Part shown: in pieces, positions 28,801-37,381 of the stretch | How positions within the stretch are numbered: the stretch's first letter is position 1 | Layout: every line of letters starts with the position of its first letter | Assembly: GCF_016865525.2 (NCBI RefSeq) | Contig: NZ_CP075169.1 | Coordinates: 2,046,337 to 2,110,336, forward strand | Direction: 5' to 3' | DNA: 64,000 bases | Origin: Sodalis ligni | GTDB lineage: Bacteria > Pseudomonadota > Gammaproteobacteria > Enterobacterales > Enterobacteriaceae | Notes under the pieces: model-generated | What the model was told of the DNA's origin: nothing | Seen by the model: the letters and a program-made list of their open reading frames with translations, nothing else | The model's database searches: none | Made by a program: the position numbers and the translations under genes

Positions 28801-29730
28801 ATGAAAAAAATATCTTCTCTGGCTGCCCTTGTGGTCGGCTCCACCATCATGTTCAACGTGGCGGCGGCCGATGCGCCGAAAGAGCTTAACCTGGGCATTT
28901 TAGGCGGGCAAAACGCCACACAGCAAATTGGCGATAACCTCTGCGTAAAAGAATTTTTTGATAAAAAATTACACGTCGATACCAAATTGCGTAATTCTTC
29001 CGACTATGCCGGCGTAATCCAGGGTTTATTGGGAGACAAAGTCGATATGGTATTGAGTATGTCCCCGTCGTCCTATGCGTCGGTTTATCTGAATAAACCT
29101 GATGCCGTCGACCTGGTGGGGATAGTGGTGGATGATACCGACCAATCCCGCGGCTATTATTCCGTGGTGGTCGTGAAAGCCGACAGTCCCTATAAAAAAC
29201 TGGATGACCTGAAAGGCAAATCCTTCGGTTTCGCCGACCCGGATTCCACCTCGGGCTACCTGATCCCGGATTTCGTGTTCAAGAAACAGTTCGGTGGCAA
29301 TACGGATAATAAATATAACAATACCTTCTCCAGCGTGACCTTTTCCGGCGGCCATGAACAGGATATTCTCGGCGTGCTGAACGGCCAGTTCGAAGGGGCC
29401 GTGACCTGGACTTCCATGACCGGGGATTACAATAAAGGCTATAACACCGGCGCTTTCGGCCGTTTGATCAGAATGGACCATCCGGATTTGATGAAACAGA
29501 TTCGCATTATCTGGCAATCGCCGATGATCCCCAACGGTCCGATCCTGGTGCGTCATTCTTTACCGGCGGATTTCAAAGCCAAGGTGGTTGACACCATCAA
29601 ACAGCTGGACAAAGAAGATCACGCCTGTTTCGTCAAGGCCGTGGGCGGTACTCAGCATATCGAGCCCACCTCTATCGCCGAATTCCAGAACATTATCGAC
29701 CTGAAAAAAGCACTGACGCAGAATCGCTAA
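28801..29730 (+). CDS. phnD: PhnD-like phosphonate-binding periplasmic protein
   Basis: This 309-residue protein has a Sec signal peptide (MKKISSLAALVVGSTIMFNVAAADA). The mature part is a type II binding fold of the PhnD group: LNLGILGGQ, DMVLSMSPSSYASV, GYYSVVVVKADSPY, SFGFADPDSTSGYLIPDF, GAVTWTS, SPMIPNGPILVR. The serine-rich SMSPSSY and DSTSGY loops are where PhnD and PtxB hold the phosphonate oxygens. Ligand could be alkylphosphonate or phosphite; the C-P lyase neighbours favour phosphonates. Confidence 0.9.
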   Translation: MKKISSLAALVVGSTIMFNVAAADAPKELNLGILGGQNATQQIGDNLCVKEFFDKKLHVDTKLRNSSDYAGVIQGLLGDKVDMVLSMSPSSYASVYLNKPDAVDLVGIVVDDTDQSRGYYSVVVVKADSPYKKLDDLKGKSFGFADPDSTSGYLIPDFVFKKQFGGNTDNKYNNTFSSVTFSGGHEQDILGVLNGQFEGAVTWTSMTGDYNKGYNTGAFGRLIRMDHPDLMKQIRIIWQSPMIPNGPILVRHSLPADFKAKVVDTIKQLDKEDHACFVKAVGGTQHIEPTSIAEFQNIIDLKKALTQNR

Positions 29731-29765
29731 TCCATGTTCGGGTCCGGCTCTTTGCCAACAGCCCA

Positions 29766-29790
29766 GCCGGTCCCTTTGTCTGGGACCGGC
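29766..29790 (+). terminator. Intercistronic hairpin between phnD and phnE
   Basis: GCCGGTCCC-N7-GGGACCGGC makes a perfect 9-bp stem followed by ATTTT. It lies 36 bp after the phnD stop. It probably works as a partial terminator or 3' end stabiliser that lets binding protein exceed permease. Confidence 0.55.
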
Positions 29791-29809
29791 ATTTTACCGG
29801 TGACGCATA

Positions 29810-30673
29810 TTGAATACCGATTTCAACCACTATTACCATCAGGTGCGGCGCAAGCAAAAACGCGACACCCTGCTATGGTCATTGACCCTGGTGGCGCTGT
29901 ATCTGGCCGCCGGCAACATCGCCGAATTCAATTTGCATACGGTATGGACCGCCATGCCGCACTTTTTCGATTATCTGGTACAGACCGTACCGATACTGCA
30001 CTGGCAACAGCTGTTCGGCAATGTGCATACCGCCGGCTCGCTGGCGTATTGGGGCTATCGGCTGCCCATCCAGCTGCCCTTGATCTGGGACACGCTGCAT
30101 ATGGCGCTGGCCTCCACCATTCTATCCGTGCTGGCGGCCACCGTGCTGGCGTTTTTGGCGGCGAATAATACCCGAAGCCCGTTTTATCTGCGCTGGTCCA
30201 TACGTACGCTGGTGGCGTTCCTGCGCACCATGCCCGAACTGGCCTGGGCGGTAATGTTTGTCATGGCGTTCGGTATCGGCACGTTCCCCGGCTTCCTCAC
30301 GCTGGCGCTGCATACCGTCGGCAGCTTGACCAAGCTGTTTTACGAAGCGGTGGAAACCGCTTCGGATAAACCTGTTCGCGGCCTGGCCGCCTGCGGCGCC
30401 GGGCGGATATCCTGCATGCGTTTCGGGCTTTGGCCGCAGGTGAAACCGGTCTTTTTATCCTATAGCTTTATGCGGCTAGAAGTGAATTTCCGGCTGTCCA
30501 CCATCCTGGGACTGGTGGGCGCGGGTGGCATCGGCCAGGAACTGATGATTAATATCAAGCTCGATCATTATGATCAGGTCAGTATGACTCTGCTGTTGAT
30601 TGTGCTGGTGGTTTCGGCGCTGGATTACCTTTCCGGCAAATTGCGCAAATGGGTCGTCGAGGGGAACAACTGA
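29810..30673 (+). CDS. phnE: Phosphonate ABC importer permease 1
   Basis: The 287-residue protein has about six helices and the permease motif region GAGGIGQELMINIKLDHYDQ near the C-terminus. PhnE-type segments include LRTMPELAWAVMFVMAFGIGTFPG and LTKLFYEAVETAS. The frame opens with TTG at 29810 and no strong ribosome site, so the exact start is uncertain. It overlaps the next permease by one base (TGATG). Two different PhnE subunits would form a heterodimeric channel. Confidence 0.86.
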   Translation: MNTDFNHYYHQVRRKQKRDTLLWSLTLVALYLAAGNIAEFNLHTVWTAMPHFFDYLVQTVPILHWQQLFGNVHTAGSLAYWGYRLPIQLPLIWDTLHMALASTILSVLAATVLAFLAANNTRSPFYLRWSIRTLVAFLRTMPELAWAVMFVMAFGIGTFPGFLTLALHTVGSLTKLFYEAVETASDKPVRGLAACGAGRISCMRFGLWPQVKPVFLSYSFMRLEVNFRLSTILGLVGAGGIGQELMINIKLDHYDQVSMTLLLIVLVVSALDYLSGKLRKWVVEGNN

Positions 30674-31581
30674 TGTTTACCGATACGCTGTCGCTGCAGG
30701 CGATACGGGAAATCAAGCAGCAAAATCGGCACATTTTCGCCCAGCAAAAAAAGGACGTGCTCAAGCTGGCTTTGGTCGGCGCGGCGATAATTATTTATTA
30801 CGTCTTTTTCTTTTATCAGTACGGCATCCCTTGGCCGCGCCTGATGAACGGCTGCCAGCAGATTGGCCACTATTTTTTACGCATGTTTGTCTGGCACGAT
30901 TTCGCCCAATGGCCGTTCGGCTACTATCTGCAGCAGATTTTCATTACCCTGGCCATTGTCTGGGTGGGCACACTGACCGCGACCGTTGTCGCCCTGGCGA
31001 TATCGTTCCTGGCGGCGCGCAATGTCATGGTGTCGCCGCCGCTGCGGCTGGTGGCCATCGTGGTACGGCGTCTGCTGGATATTTTTCGCGGGGTGGATAT
31101 GGCCATCTGGGGCATGGTATTTGTGCGCGCGCTGGGGATGGGGCCGCTGGCCGGCGTACTGGCGATATTTATGCAAGACGTCGGGCTGCTGGGCAAACTG
31201 TTTGCCGAAGGCCACGAAGCGGTGGATAAGTCTCCCGGCCGCGGGTTGACCGCTTTGGGGGCCAATAGTCTGCAAAAACACCGTTATGGCATCTTCACCC
31301 AGTCATTTCCGGTTTTTCTGGCGCTGAGCCTGTATCAGATTGAATCCAACACCCGCTCCGCGGCGGTGCTGGGATTTGTCGGCGCGGGCGGGGTCGGCCT
31401 GGTATATGCGGAAAATATGCGGTTGTGGAATTGGGACGTGGTGATGTTTATCACCCTGATCCTGGTGGCGATTGTCATGGCCATGGATAAAATTTCGGCC
31501 ATTCTTCGCAAAAAGTACATCGCCGGGGAAGATATTCCGCTGTTCGGTCAACACTCCCAGACCGGCACCCCACGCAAATAA
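30673..31581 (+). CDS. phnE: Phosphonate ABC importer permease 2
   Basis: This 302-residue permease starts MFTDTLSLQAI at 30673, overlapping the phnE1 stop. It has the same PhnE plan: an N-terminal helix, RRLLDIFRGVDMAIWGMVFVRALGMGPLAG, LLGKLFAEGHEAVD and GAGGVGLVYAENMRLWNWD. It is related to but clearly diverged from phnE1. The gene ends the phnCDE1E2 operon; a strong hairpin lies 91 bp beyond. Confidence 0.88.
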   Translation: MFTDTLSLQAIREIKQQNRHIFAQQKKDVLKLALVGAAIIIYYVFFFYQYGIPWPRLMNGCQQIGHYFLRMFVWHDFAQWPFGYYLQQIFITLAIVWVGTLTATVVALAISFLAARNVMVSPPLRLVAIVVRRLLDIFRGVDMAIWGMVFVRALGMGPLAGVLAIFMQDVGLLGKLFAEGHEAVDKSPGRGLTALGANSLQKHRYGIFTQSFPVFLALSLYQIESNTRSAAVLGFVGAGGVGLVYAENMRLWNWDVVMFITLILVAIVMAMDKISAILRKKYIAGEDIPLFGQHSQTGTPRK

Positions 31582-31671
31582 AACCTTTAATCAACACCAC
31601 GATGTTTGCCTTGGTGACCATTTGTGATATAAGCCATTCCCCTGGTGCCCCAGGCCGGCCCGAAACGGATT

Positions 31672-31695
31672 CGGCCATGGTCAAAGCCATGGCCG
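31672..31695. terminator. Hairpin between convergent phnE2 and emtA
   Basis: CGGCCATGG-tcaaag-CCATGGCCG is a perfect 9-bp stem with a 6-base loop between two converging genes. No T tract follows on either side, so Rho-independent activity is uncertain. Confidence 0.4.
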
Positions 31696-31721
31696 ATCGG
31701 GATGAAAAGGGTGGAGTCGTC

Positions 31722-32357
31722 TTAACGCATTGCCAGATAGGCGTTGTTCACTTTCCAGAGATAGCGTGTCGCCTGGGGCGCCGGATGCCGCGTCTGCACA
31801 TGCCGGTAGAATTGATCAGGCGTCATGTCGTTGATCATGGCGATGGCCCGCCCGCGATCGCTGGAGAAGGAACGCAGCAAAGCCCCTGCGCCGTTGACAT
31901 AAGCCACTGTCAGGGCGTAGCGCAGCGTCTGCGGGTTGGATATGCCGGAGAGCTGTCGCTGCAATATGCCAAGGTAAGCGGTGCCCAAATCGATATTAAT
32001 CGCCGGATCTTTTAATTCATACGCGCTGGGCTGGCCGTAGCGGCCCTTGAACCGGTAGGCATCGCGCCCGGCGGTTTCCGCTTTAAGCTGCATCAGGCCT
32101 ATGGCGTTGGACCGGCTGACGGCGGAAGGGTTAAAACCGGATTCAACCTGGATAATGGCTTTCACCAGGTTTTCATCCACGCCATAAACGCTGGCGGAAT
32201 CATGAATATAGTCGCCATAGGTGCCGCTTTTGGGCGCCGGAACGGGCAGCATTGTCATCGGTGTGCTGGTCACCAGGCTTATCGTCCGCGGGGGGGGTTG
32301 CTTGGCACAACCCGCTAATATGAGCGCGGCCATAAGAAGTATGATTTTCGGCTTCAC
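31722..32357 (-). CDS. emtA: EmtA-like membrane-bound lytic murein transglycosylase
   Basis: From the GTG at 32357 the protein has about 211 residues. The signal ends in lipobox LILAGC, so it should be an outer-membrane lipoprotein. The catalytic lysozyme-like (Slt) domain shows the active Glu in IIQVESGFNP, then SRSNAIGLMQLKAETAGRD, NIDLGTAYL and VAYVNGAGALLRSF. It cuts the glycan strands of peptidoglycan to leave 1,6-anhydro ends. The ATG at 32405 would put 16 extra residues before the signal and is less likely. Confidence 0.88.
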   Translation of the reverse strand: MKPKIILLMAALILAGCAKQPPPRTISLVTSTPMTMLPVPAPKSGTYGDYIHDSASVYGVDENLVKAIIQVESGFNPSAVSRSNAIGLMQLKAETAGRDAYRFKGRYGQPSAYELKDPAINIDLGTAYLGILQRQLSGISNPQTLRYALTVAYVNGAGALLRSFSSDRGRAIAMINDMTPDQFYRHVQTRHPAPQATRYLWKVNNAYLAMR

Positions 32358-32695
32358 TGAGGTCTCTCGCGACGGGAACGTTCGCCAGCATATACAAGAT
32401 TTCAAGGCAGCAAAATAAATTTATTGATTTCTAGGATTAATCCTCAAAAAAATCAGAGCGCTGTCACAGTTTATTTCTTCACCATTCCCTAACGTCGGCT
32501 ACCGGCTATTTCATTGGCCTGGGCGTCAGGGCAGCACAATCAGGTCATATGCCGGTAGATAAAATGGGTTGTTATGTTATACTATATCGCTTTAATTTAG
32601 GCCGGGCATTAAGGCTGTAAGCCGCTTGCTGCCGTTTCCCCACGGGCAATTGGCACGTCGCTACCGGAGTTTTCAAACGCTGTTGGGAGGGAACT
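32358..32695. other. Divergent promoter region of emtA and dksA2
   Basis: No gene is seen in these 338 bp. They hold the Zur-like operator at 32571-32588 and presumably both promoters. Confidence 0.6.
32571..32588. promoter_or_regulatory. Candidate Zur operator upstream of dksA2
   Basis: GTTATGTTATACTATATC resembles the enteric Zur site (TGTTATA-N-TATAACA-like). It is identical except for one base to 34355-34372, upstream of the zinc importer genes. It lies 108 bp before the dksA2 start. Confidence 0.6.
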
Positions 32696-33133
32696 ATGAC
32701 CGATTCAATCCAGATACCTGAAATAGACGAACAGACACTCTTGTCCATGGATGAACGGGAATATATGAACGCAGCCCAGCTCGATTTTTTCAAACGGCGG
32801 CTGGCAACTGAACGGCGCGGGCTGTTGGATCATATCGATGGGCTGAAGACGGAAATCAAAAAGAGTAACGACGCCAGCGGCGATGAGGCGGACAAGGCCA
32901 TGCGCGAAGAGGAGTTACGCTTTCTCTTCCGGCAAATCGACCGGGAAAGCCGTTTACTGCCTAAATATGATGCCGCCCTGCGCCGCATTGAAAACGGCAC
33001 CTACGGCTATTGCATCGAAACGGACGAACCCATAGGGCTGCCTCGGCTGCTGCTGCGCCCCATCGCGGAGAGAAGCATTGATGCCAAGGTCACGCAGGAA
33101 ATGCGTGAACCCTTGTACCGTCGGGCAGACTAA
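32696..33133 (+). CDS. dksA2: Zinc-finger-less DksA paralogue (DksA2 type)
   Basis: This 145-residue TraR/DksA protein keeps the N-terminal MNAAQLDFFKRRLATER helix, the coiled coil with acidic tip residues (SGDEADKAMREEE) and the C-terminal fold YGYCIETDEPIGLPRLLLRPIA. Ordinary DksA has four Cys as zinc ligands; here only one Cys remains (YGYC), the others being Glu, Ser and Ala. In Pseudomonas a similar DksA2 replaces DksA during zinc starvation. It binds the RNA polymerase secondary channel to tune rRNA and amino acid promoters. A Zur-like site upstream supports the same role here. Confidence 0.86.
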   Translation: MTDSIQIPEIDEQTLLSMDEREYMNAAQLDFFKRRLATERRGLLDHIDGLKTEIKKSNDASGDEADKAMREEELRFLFRQIDRESRLLPKYDAALRRIENGTYGYCIETDEPIGLPRLLLRPIAERSIDAKVTQEMREPLYRRAD

Positions 33134-33138
33134 CGTTG

Positions 33139-33171
33139 CCGGGATGTGGCCTTGCGCAGCTTGCATCCCGG
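33139..33171. terminator. Possible bidirectional terminator between dksA2 and pbpG
   Basis: CCGGGATG and CATCCCGG form an 8-bp stem around a 17-base loop, followed by TTTG. It sits in the 48-bp gap between converging genes. Confidence 0.42.
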
Positions 33172-33181
33172 TTTGCCGGCC

Positions 33182-34018
33182 TTAGGCAATATGCGACAGC
33201 CAGTTCTTGATATGAATGGCATCGGTGTAGTGGGTATAGGAGCCGGTCCCCCCCAGGATGACGATCAGGTAGGTATGCCGGCCGCTGGTGGTCCGGATCA
33301 GCAGGCAATGGCCGGCCTCATCGGTAAAACCGGTTTTCTGCAGTTCGATATGCCATGAGGGATTGTTGATTAACCCATTGGAATTGCGGTAAACCAGAGG
33401 CCTGTCCCCCGGATAGACGGTATAGGTCTTGTCCACGGAAAATTGCCTGATAAGCGGAAACCGGTAGGCGTAGTTAAACATCCGCGACAGGTCAAAGGCG
33501 CTGGCGGTATTGCGGGGCGTCAGGCCAGTGGGATCGTTGAAATGCGTTTGCCGCATGCCCAACTGCCTGGCTTTTTGGTTCATGTGTTTGACAAATGCGG
33601 CGCGGCCGCCGGGATAGGCCCGGCTCAGCGCGGACGCCGCCCGGTTTTCCGATGACATCAGGGCGATATGCAGCATATCCCGCCGCGTCAGCACCGAACC
33701 GATGGTGAGTCTGGAATGGGTGCGTTTCAGCACATCGCGATCGTCCGGCCTGACCTCTATTTTCTGTTCGAGCTTCGGCTTGCTTTCCATTACCACGACA
33801 GCGGTCATCAGCTTGCTCAGCGAGGCGATGGGATAAGCCTGGCGAGCGTTTTTTTCAAAGAGTATCTTGCCGGTATTCTGATCAATGACCAAAGCGGAAC
33901 GGGATTGCACCGATGGTCGGCTTATCATTTGGGCCTGGGACAGAGAACTTATCACGAAACCCAACAACAACAGGGACAGCCGGATATATCCCCGATAAAC
34001 TGAGTTGATCCTAAACAT
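33182..34018 (-). CDS. pbpG: PbpG-like D-alanyl-D-alanine endopeptidase
   Basis: From MFRINSVYRGYIRL at 34018 it has 278 residues and a cleavable signal peptide (helix to SSLSQAQ). The penicillin-binding motifs are all present: SLSK, SEN and KTG (QKTGFTDEAGHC). PbpG (PBP7) cuts D-Ala-meso-DAP cross-bridges in peptidoglycan. The longer frame from 34144 has no signal-like start and is rejected. A Zur-like half-site lies 133 bp upstream. Confidence 0.9.
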   Translation of the reverse strand: MFRINSVYRGYIRLSLLLLGFVISSLSQAQMISRPSVQSRSALVIDQNTGKILFEKNARQAYPIASLSKLMTAVVVMESKPKLEQKIEVRPDDRDVLKRTHSRLTIGSVLTRRDMLHIALMSSENRAASALSRAYPGGRAAFVKHMNQKARQLGMRQTHFNDPTGLTPRNTASAFDLSRMFNYAYRFPLIRQFSVDKTYTVYPGDRPLVYRNSNGLINNPSWHIELQKTGFTDEAGHCLLIRTTSGRHTYLIVILGGTGSYTHYTDAIHIKNWLSHIA

Positions 34019-34150
34019 CGTAATTCTTAACCTGACTTTGTAGAGAGGAATGTCGTATCTAACGCGTTGGATAAACAACGTAATAGACATCTGCTGGCCG
34101 TCGCGGAGTCCGGCGGAATGCAAGGGTACAGATCCCGCAGTCACTTGTAT

Positions 34151-34167
34151 AGTAACGTTATAACATA
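34151..34167 (-). promoter_or_regulatory. Weak Zur-like site upstream of pbpG
   Basis: On the minus strand this reads TATGTTATAACGTTACT, sharing TATGTTATA with the two better sites at 32571 and 34355. Only one half fits well. Confidence 0.3.
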
Positions 34168-34354
34168 CAAAACAATTTAATATGTAACGTAGTATTAGCT
34201 ATCGTTTATTCGCCGTTTAATCCCGGCGTCCCCCTGCCGCCTTATTATTCTAGCGGCGGGGCGCATTTCCCCGCCCCAGTCGGTAGCGGAGCAGGGCGCT
34301 ACCGCAAAAAAGCGCGATCGGCGCGGTGGTCTTGGGCAAAGAACCCTTTGTAGG

Positions 34355-34372
34355 GTTATGTTATACTGTATC
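34355..34372. promoter_or_regulatory. Candidate Zur operator upstream of the zinc importer operon
   Basis: GTTATGTTATACTGTATC is 17/18 identical to the site before dksA2. It ends 20 bp before the start of the small membrane protein gene, a good position for repression. Confidence 0.62.
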
Positions 34373-34392
34373 AATAATAATTCGGCTTATTT

Positions 34393-34533
34393 ATGAATCC
34401 CATTACTTTTCTTTTACGCCGCCAGGCAAGCCTCAACCTGCTTACCTCTTCCGGCATAACGCGCATGCTGGCCGCCTGTGCGGTGCTGGCAGTTCTGTGG
34501 ACCGTCATTTATTGGGCGTCGTTACTGCCATGA
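34393..34533 (+). CDS. Small (46-residue) single-span membrane protein heading the zinc importer operon
   Basis: This short frame reads MNPITFLLRRQASLNL...MLAACAVLAVLWTVIYWASLLP: a basic N-terminal part and one hydrophobic helix of about 20 residues. Its stop overlaps the ATPase start as ATGA, so the two are translationally coupled, which argues that it is real. It lies just after the Zur-like site. I do not recognise the family. A role as an accessory or leader peptide of the importer is only inferred. Confidence 0.6.
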   Translation: MNPITFLLRRQASLNLLTSSGITRMLAACAVLAVLWTVIYWASLLP

Positions 34534-35243
34534 TTACGCTGAATAATCTCGTTCTGGGTTATCAAGGACAGCGTATCAGCTGTCCTCTTAACGGCACCTT
34601 TGAAATCGGCAGTTTGACCGCTATCATCGGCGCTAACGGCACCGGTAAATCCACGCTGCTTAAAACGCTTGCCGGCCTGTTGCCGCCGGTGGCGGGCAAT
34701 CTGGCCTTCGCTACCGCGCGGCCGCCGCGCATCGCCTATTTGCCGCAGCAGTCGGAACTGGATCGACAGTTTCCGGTCAATGTTTTTGACGTGGTGTCCA
34801 TGGGGTGCTGGCCGGCTACCGGATTGCTACGCCGCATCGGCGGGACGGACAAGGCCCTTATTCATCATGCGCTGCAGCGGGTGGGGCTGGAGGACATGCC
34901 CACCCGTCCCATAGATGCGCTCTCGGGCGGACAGTTCCAGCGCATGCTGTTTGCCCGCCTGCTGGTGCAGCAGGCGCCGCTGGTGCTGTTGGATGAGCCA
35001 TTCACCGGCATAGACCGGCAGACCTGCGATCTCCTGCTGGAGGTTATCGGCCAGCTCCACCGGGCGGGGCAAACCATTATTGTGGTGCTGCACGATCACG
35101 GCCAAGTGGCCCGTCATTTTCCGCAAACATTGCTGTTAACCCCCGAACAAAACCGGTGGGGACCTTCCGCCGACATCCTGTCCCATCGGACACCGCAATC
35201 GGAATCCTGTTTTTGCTTTCAATCCTTTGATCGGGTCGGCTGA
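34530..35243 (+). CDS. Zinc-type metal ABC importer ATPase
   Basis: The ATG at 34530 gives 237 residues: Walker A GANGTGKSTLL, Q-loop YLPQQSELDRQFP, signature LSGGQFQRM and Walker B LVLLDEPFTGID, then HDHGQVARHFP. It belongs to the manganese/zinc/iron group of ABC ATPases (ZnuC-like). It is coupled to the small membrane gene upstream and lies 2 bp before the permease. The upstream Zur-like site favours zinc. Confidence 0.88.
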   Translation: MITLNNLVLGYQGQRISCPLNGTFEIGSLTAIIGANGTGKSTLLKTLAGLLPPVAGNLAFATARPPRIAYLPQQSELDRQFPVNVFDVVSMGCWPATGLLRRIGGTDKALIHHALQRVGLEDMPTRPIDALSGGQFQRMLFARLLVQQAPLVLLDEPFTGIDRQTCDLLLEVIGQLHRAGQTIIVVLHDHGQVARHFPQTLLLTPEQNRWGPSADILSHRTPQSESCFCFQSFDRVG

Positions 35244-35245
35244 TA

Positions 35246-36127
35246 ATGCTGCATTTTTTTATTGATCCGTTTAACGCCTACGGGTTTATGCGCCGGGCGC
35301 TGGCGGCCTGTTTCGCCTTATCGTTAAGCACCGCCCCTCTGGGCGTGTTTTTACTGCTGCGGCGCATGAGCCTGGTGGGGGACGCCTTATCCCACGCCAT
35401 TCTCCCCGGCGTGGCCATCGGCTACCTCATCTCAGGCATGTCGCTGATGGCCATGGGCATCGGCGGTTTCGCCGCCGGATTGCTGGTGGCCTTGCTCTCC
35501 GGCTGGGTAAGTTCAATGACCCAATTAAAAGAGGATGCCACCTTTGCCGGCTTTTACCTCGGGTCACTGGCATTGGGCGTCACCCTGGTATCGCTTCGCG
35601 GTTCCAGCGTCGATCTGCTGCATCTGCTGTTCGGATCGATCCTGGCCGTGGATATCAATGCCATCAAATTTGTCGGGCTGATTGCCGGTTTTACCTTTCT
35701 ATGCCTGGCGCTGCTGTATCGCGCGTTGGTAATTGAAGCCTTTGACGTGGCTTTTCTGCGGGTGAACCGCCAGGGCTATCCCCGCGTGATTCACGGCATA
35801 TTCCTGGCGCTGGTGGTGTTGAACCTGGTGGCCGGATTCCAGATCCTCGGCACCCTGATGTCCGTAGGCCTGATGATGCTGCCCGCCGTGGCCGCCCGCT
35901 GCTGGTCAGGACATTTGCCGGTGATTCTGCTGATTGCCGCGGCCATCGGATTGCTGAGCTCCTGGGTGGGGTTGATGTGGTCGTTTTACGCCTCGCTGCC
36001 GGCCGGGCCGGCCATTGTCCTGTCCGCTAGCGTGATTTTTTTTCTATCGGTGTTATTGGGCCCGCGCGGCGGCTGTGCGCTGATGCTGCGGCGGCGAAGA
36101 GTACTTATCAATGAGGAAAAAGAATGA
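35246..36127 (+). CDS. Zinc-type metal ABC importer permease
   Basis: This 293-residue ABC-3 family permease has about eight helices, with the family segments RRMSLVGDALSHAILPGVAIGYL and GTLMSVGLMMLPAVAARCW. It is a little longer than E. coli ZnuB (261). It overlaps the binding-protein gene by 4 bp. Confidence 0.88.
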   Translation: MLHFFIDPFNAYGFMRRALAACFALSLSTAPLGVFLLLRRMSLVGDALSHAILPGVAIGYLISGMSLMAMGIGGFAAGLLVALLSGWVSSMTQLKEDATFAGFYLGSLALGVTLVSLRGSSVDLLHLLFGSILAVDINAIKFVGLIAGFTFLCLALLYRALVIEAFDVAFLRVNRQGYPRVIHGIFLALVVLNLVAGFQILGTLMSVGLMMLPAVAARCWSGHLPVILLIAAAIGLLSSWVGLMWSFYASLPAGPAIVLSASVIFFLSVLLGPRGGCALMLRRRRVLINEEKE

Positions 36128-37002
36128 AACGTTTACCGGTATCCTTGGCGGTGGTGATGATAATGGCAAGCCCTGCGGCGCTGGCCAAAACCGTGGATAC
36201 GGTGGCCAGCTTCTCAGTGTTGGCTGATATCGTGAAGGAAGTTGGGGGCGATCATGTGAAAGTGACCAGTCTGGTGGGGCCGGACGGAGATCCTCATAGC
36301 TTCGAGCCGTCGCCAAAGGACAGCCAGGCGTTGGGCCGGGCCGACGTGGTGTTTGTCAGCGGCCTGGGTTTGGAAGGATGGATGGGGCGTCTGGTGACGG
36401 CCTCCGGTTATAAAGGCATCATTGTCACGGCCTCTGACGGCGTGCCCACGCGCCATATGGATGAGGACGGTAAAACCATAACCGACCCCCACGCCTGGAA
36501 CAGCGCCAAAAACGGGGCTATTTATGCGAGAAACGTAATGAATGCGCTGATTGCGGCCGATCCGGAAGATGCGGACTATTTCCGCCGACAGGGGGGCGCC
36601 TATATCCAGCAATTGGAAAAGCTCGACAGCTGGGCCAAGGCGGAATTTGCCGCTATTCCGCAGTCCAGGCGCAAAGTGATCACCAGTCATGACGCCTTCG
36701 GCTATTTTGGCGCGGAATATGGCGTTTCATTTTTGGCGCCAGTGGGTTTTTCCACCGAATCGGAAGCCAGCGCCAGCGATGTGGCCGGATTGATTAATCA
36801 AATCAAACAGCAGCATATTAAAACGTATTTTTTTGAAAATCAAACCGACCCGCGCCTGGTGAAACAAATTGCCTCCGCCAGCGGTGCGAAACCGGGTGGT
36901 GAGTTATATCCCGAAGCGTTATCTAAGGCGGACGGCCCCGCCGCCACTTATATCGCGGCATTTAAACATAATGTAGAGGCCATCGCCGACAGCATGAAAT
37001 AA
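36124..37002 (+). CDS. Zinc-type metal-binding periplasmic protein
   Basis: This 292-residue protein has a signal peptide ending SPAALAK. It is a cluster A-I (ZnuA/TroA) protein. Likely ligands are His in GDPHSFEPS, His in DPHAWNS, His in TSHDAFGYF and the acidic FENQTDPR region. The long His-rich loop of E. coli ZnuA is missing; manganese or a mixed specificity cannot be excluded, but the Zur-like operator argues for zinc. Confidence 0.87.
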   Translation: MKRLPVSLAVVMIMASPAALAKTVDTVASFSVLADIVKEVGGDHVKVTSLVGPDGDPHSFEPSPKDSQALGRADVVFVSGLGLEGWMGRLVTASGYKGIIVTASDGVPTRHMDEDGKTITDPHAWNSAKNGAIYARNVMNALIAADPEDADYFRRQGGAYIQQLEKLDSWAKAEFAAIPQSRRKVITSHDAFGYFGAEYGVSFLAPVGFSTESEASASDVAGLINQIKQQHIKTYFFENQTDPRLVKQIASASGAKPGGELYPEALSKADGPAATYIAAFKHNVEAIADSMK

Positions 37003-37381
37003 AATATCACGCCTACTCTCCGGCAGATTGATATAAATTCATGACCCTGTACGCCCAAGCGGAATAATAAATACGGAACACATGTTGTTTTTTTTCATAT
37101 AACACTATATGTTGCGTTTTATTAGCCCGTTGGGGCTAATATCTTGTACGTCACCGCATTGTCGGCGGGAACCATTCGGGGGCGTTTGGTATCCCGCCAG
37201 CAGCGAGGCTCCCCATGCTCCATAGCGAGGGGACAAACGGCGTCCCAATTTAACCGCCAGCACCAGCCCGGTGATGCCGAAAAATATCAATTCAGGGAAT
37301 GTTATTTTCCGGCATGGCAATGACATCGTGGCATCTCGCCCGTCAATATTCTACCGGCGAGATGTTGGCCTGGCCTCTGCC
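37003..37381. other. Intergenic stretch after the zinc operon, no convincing gene
   Basis: The stretch includes a minus-strand open frame (37105-37326) with one hydrophobic segment (LIFFGITGLVLAVKLGRRL) but no family similarity that I recognise; it may be a decayed membrane gene. No hairpin terminator with a T tract is seen. Confidence 0.4.
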
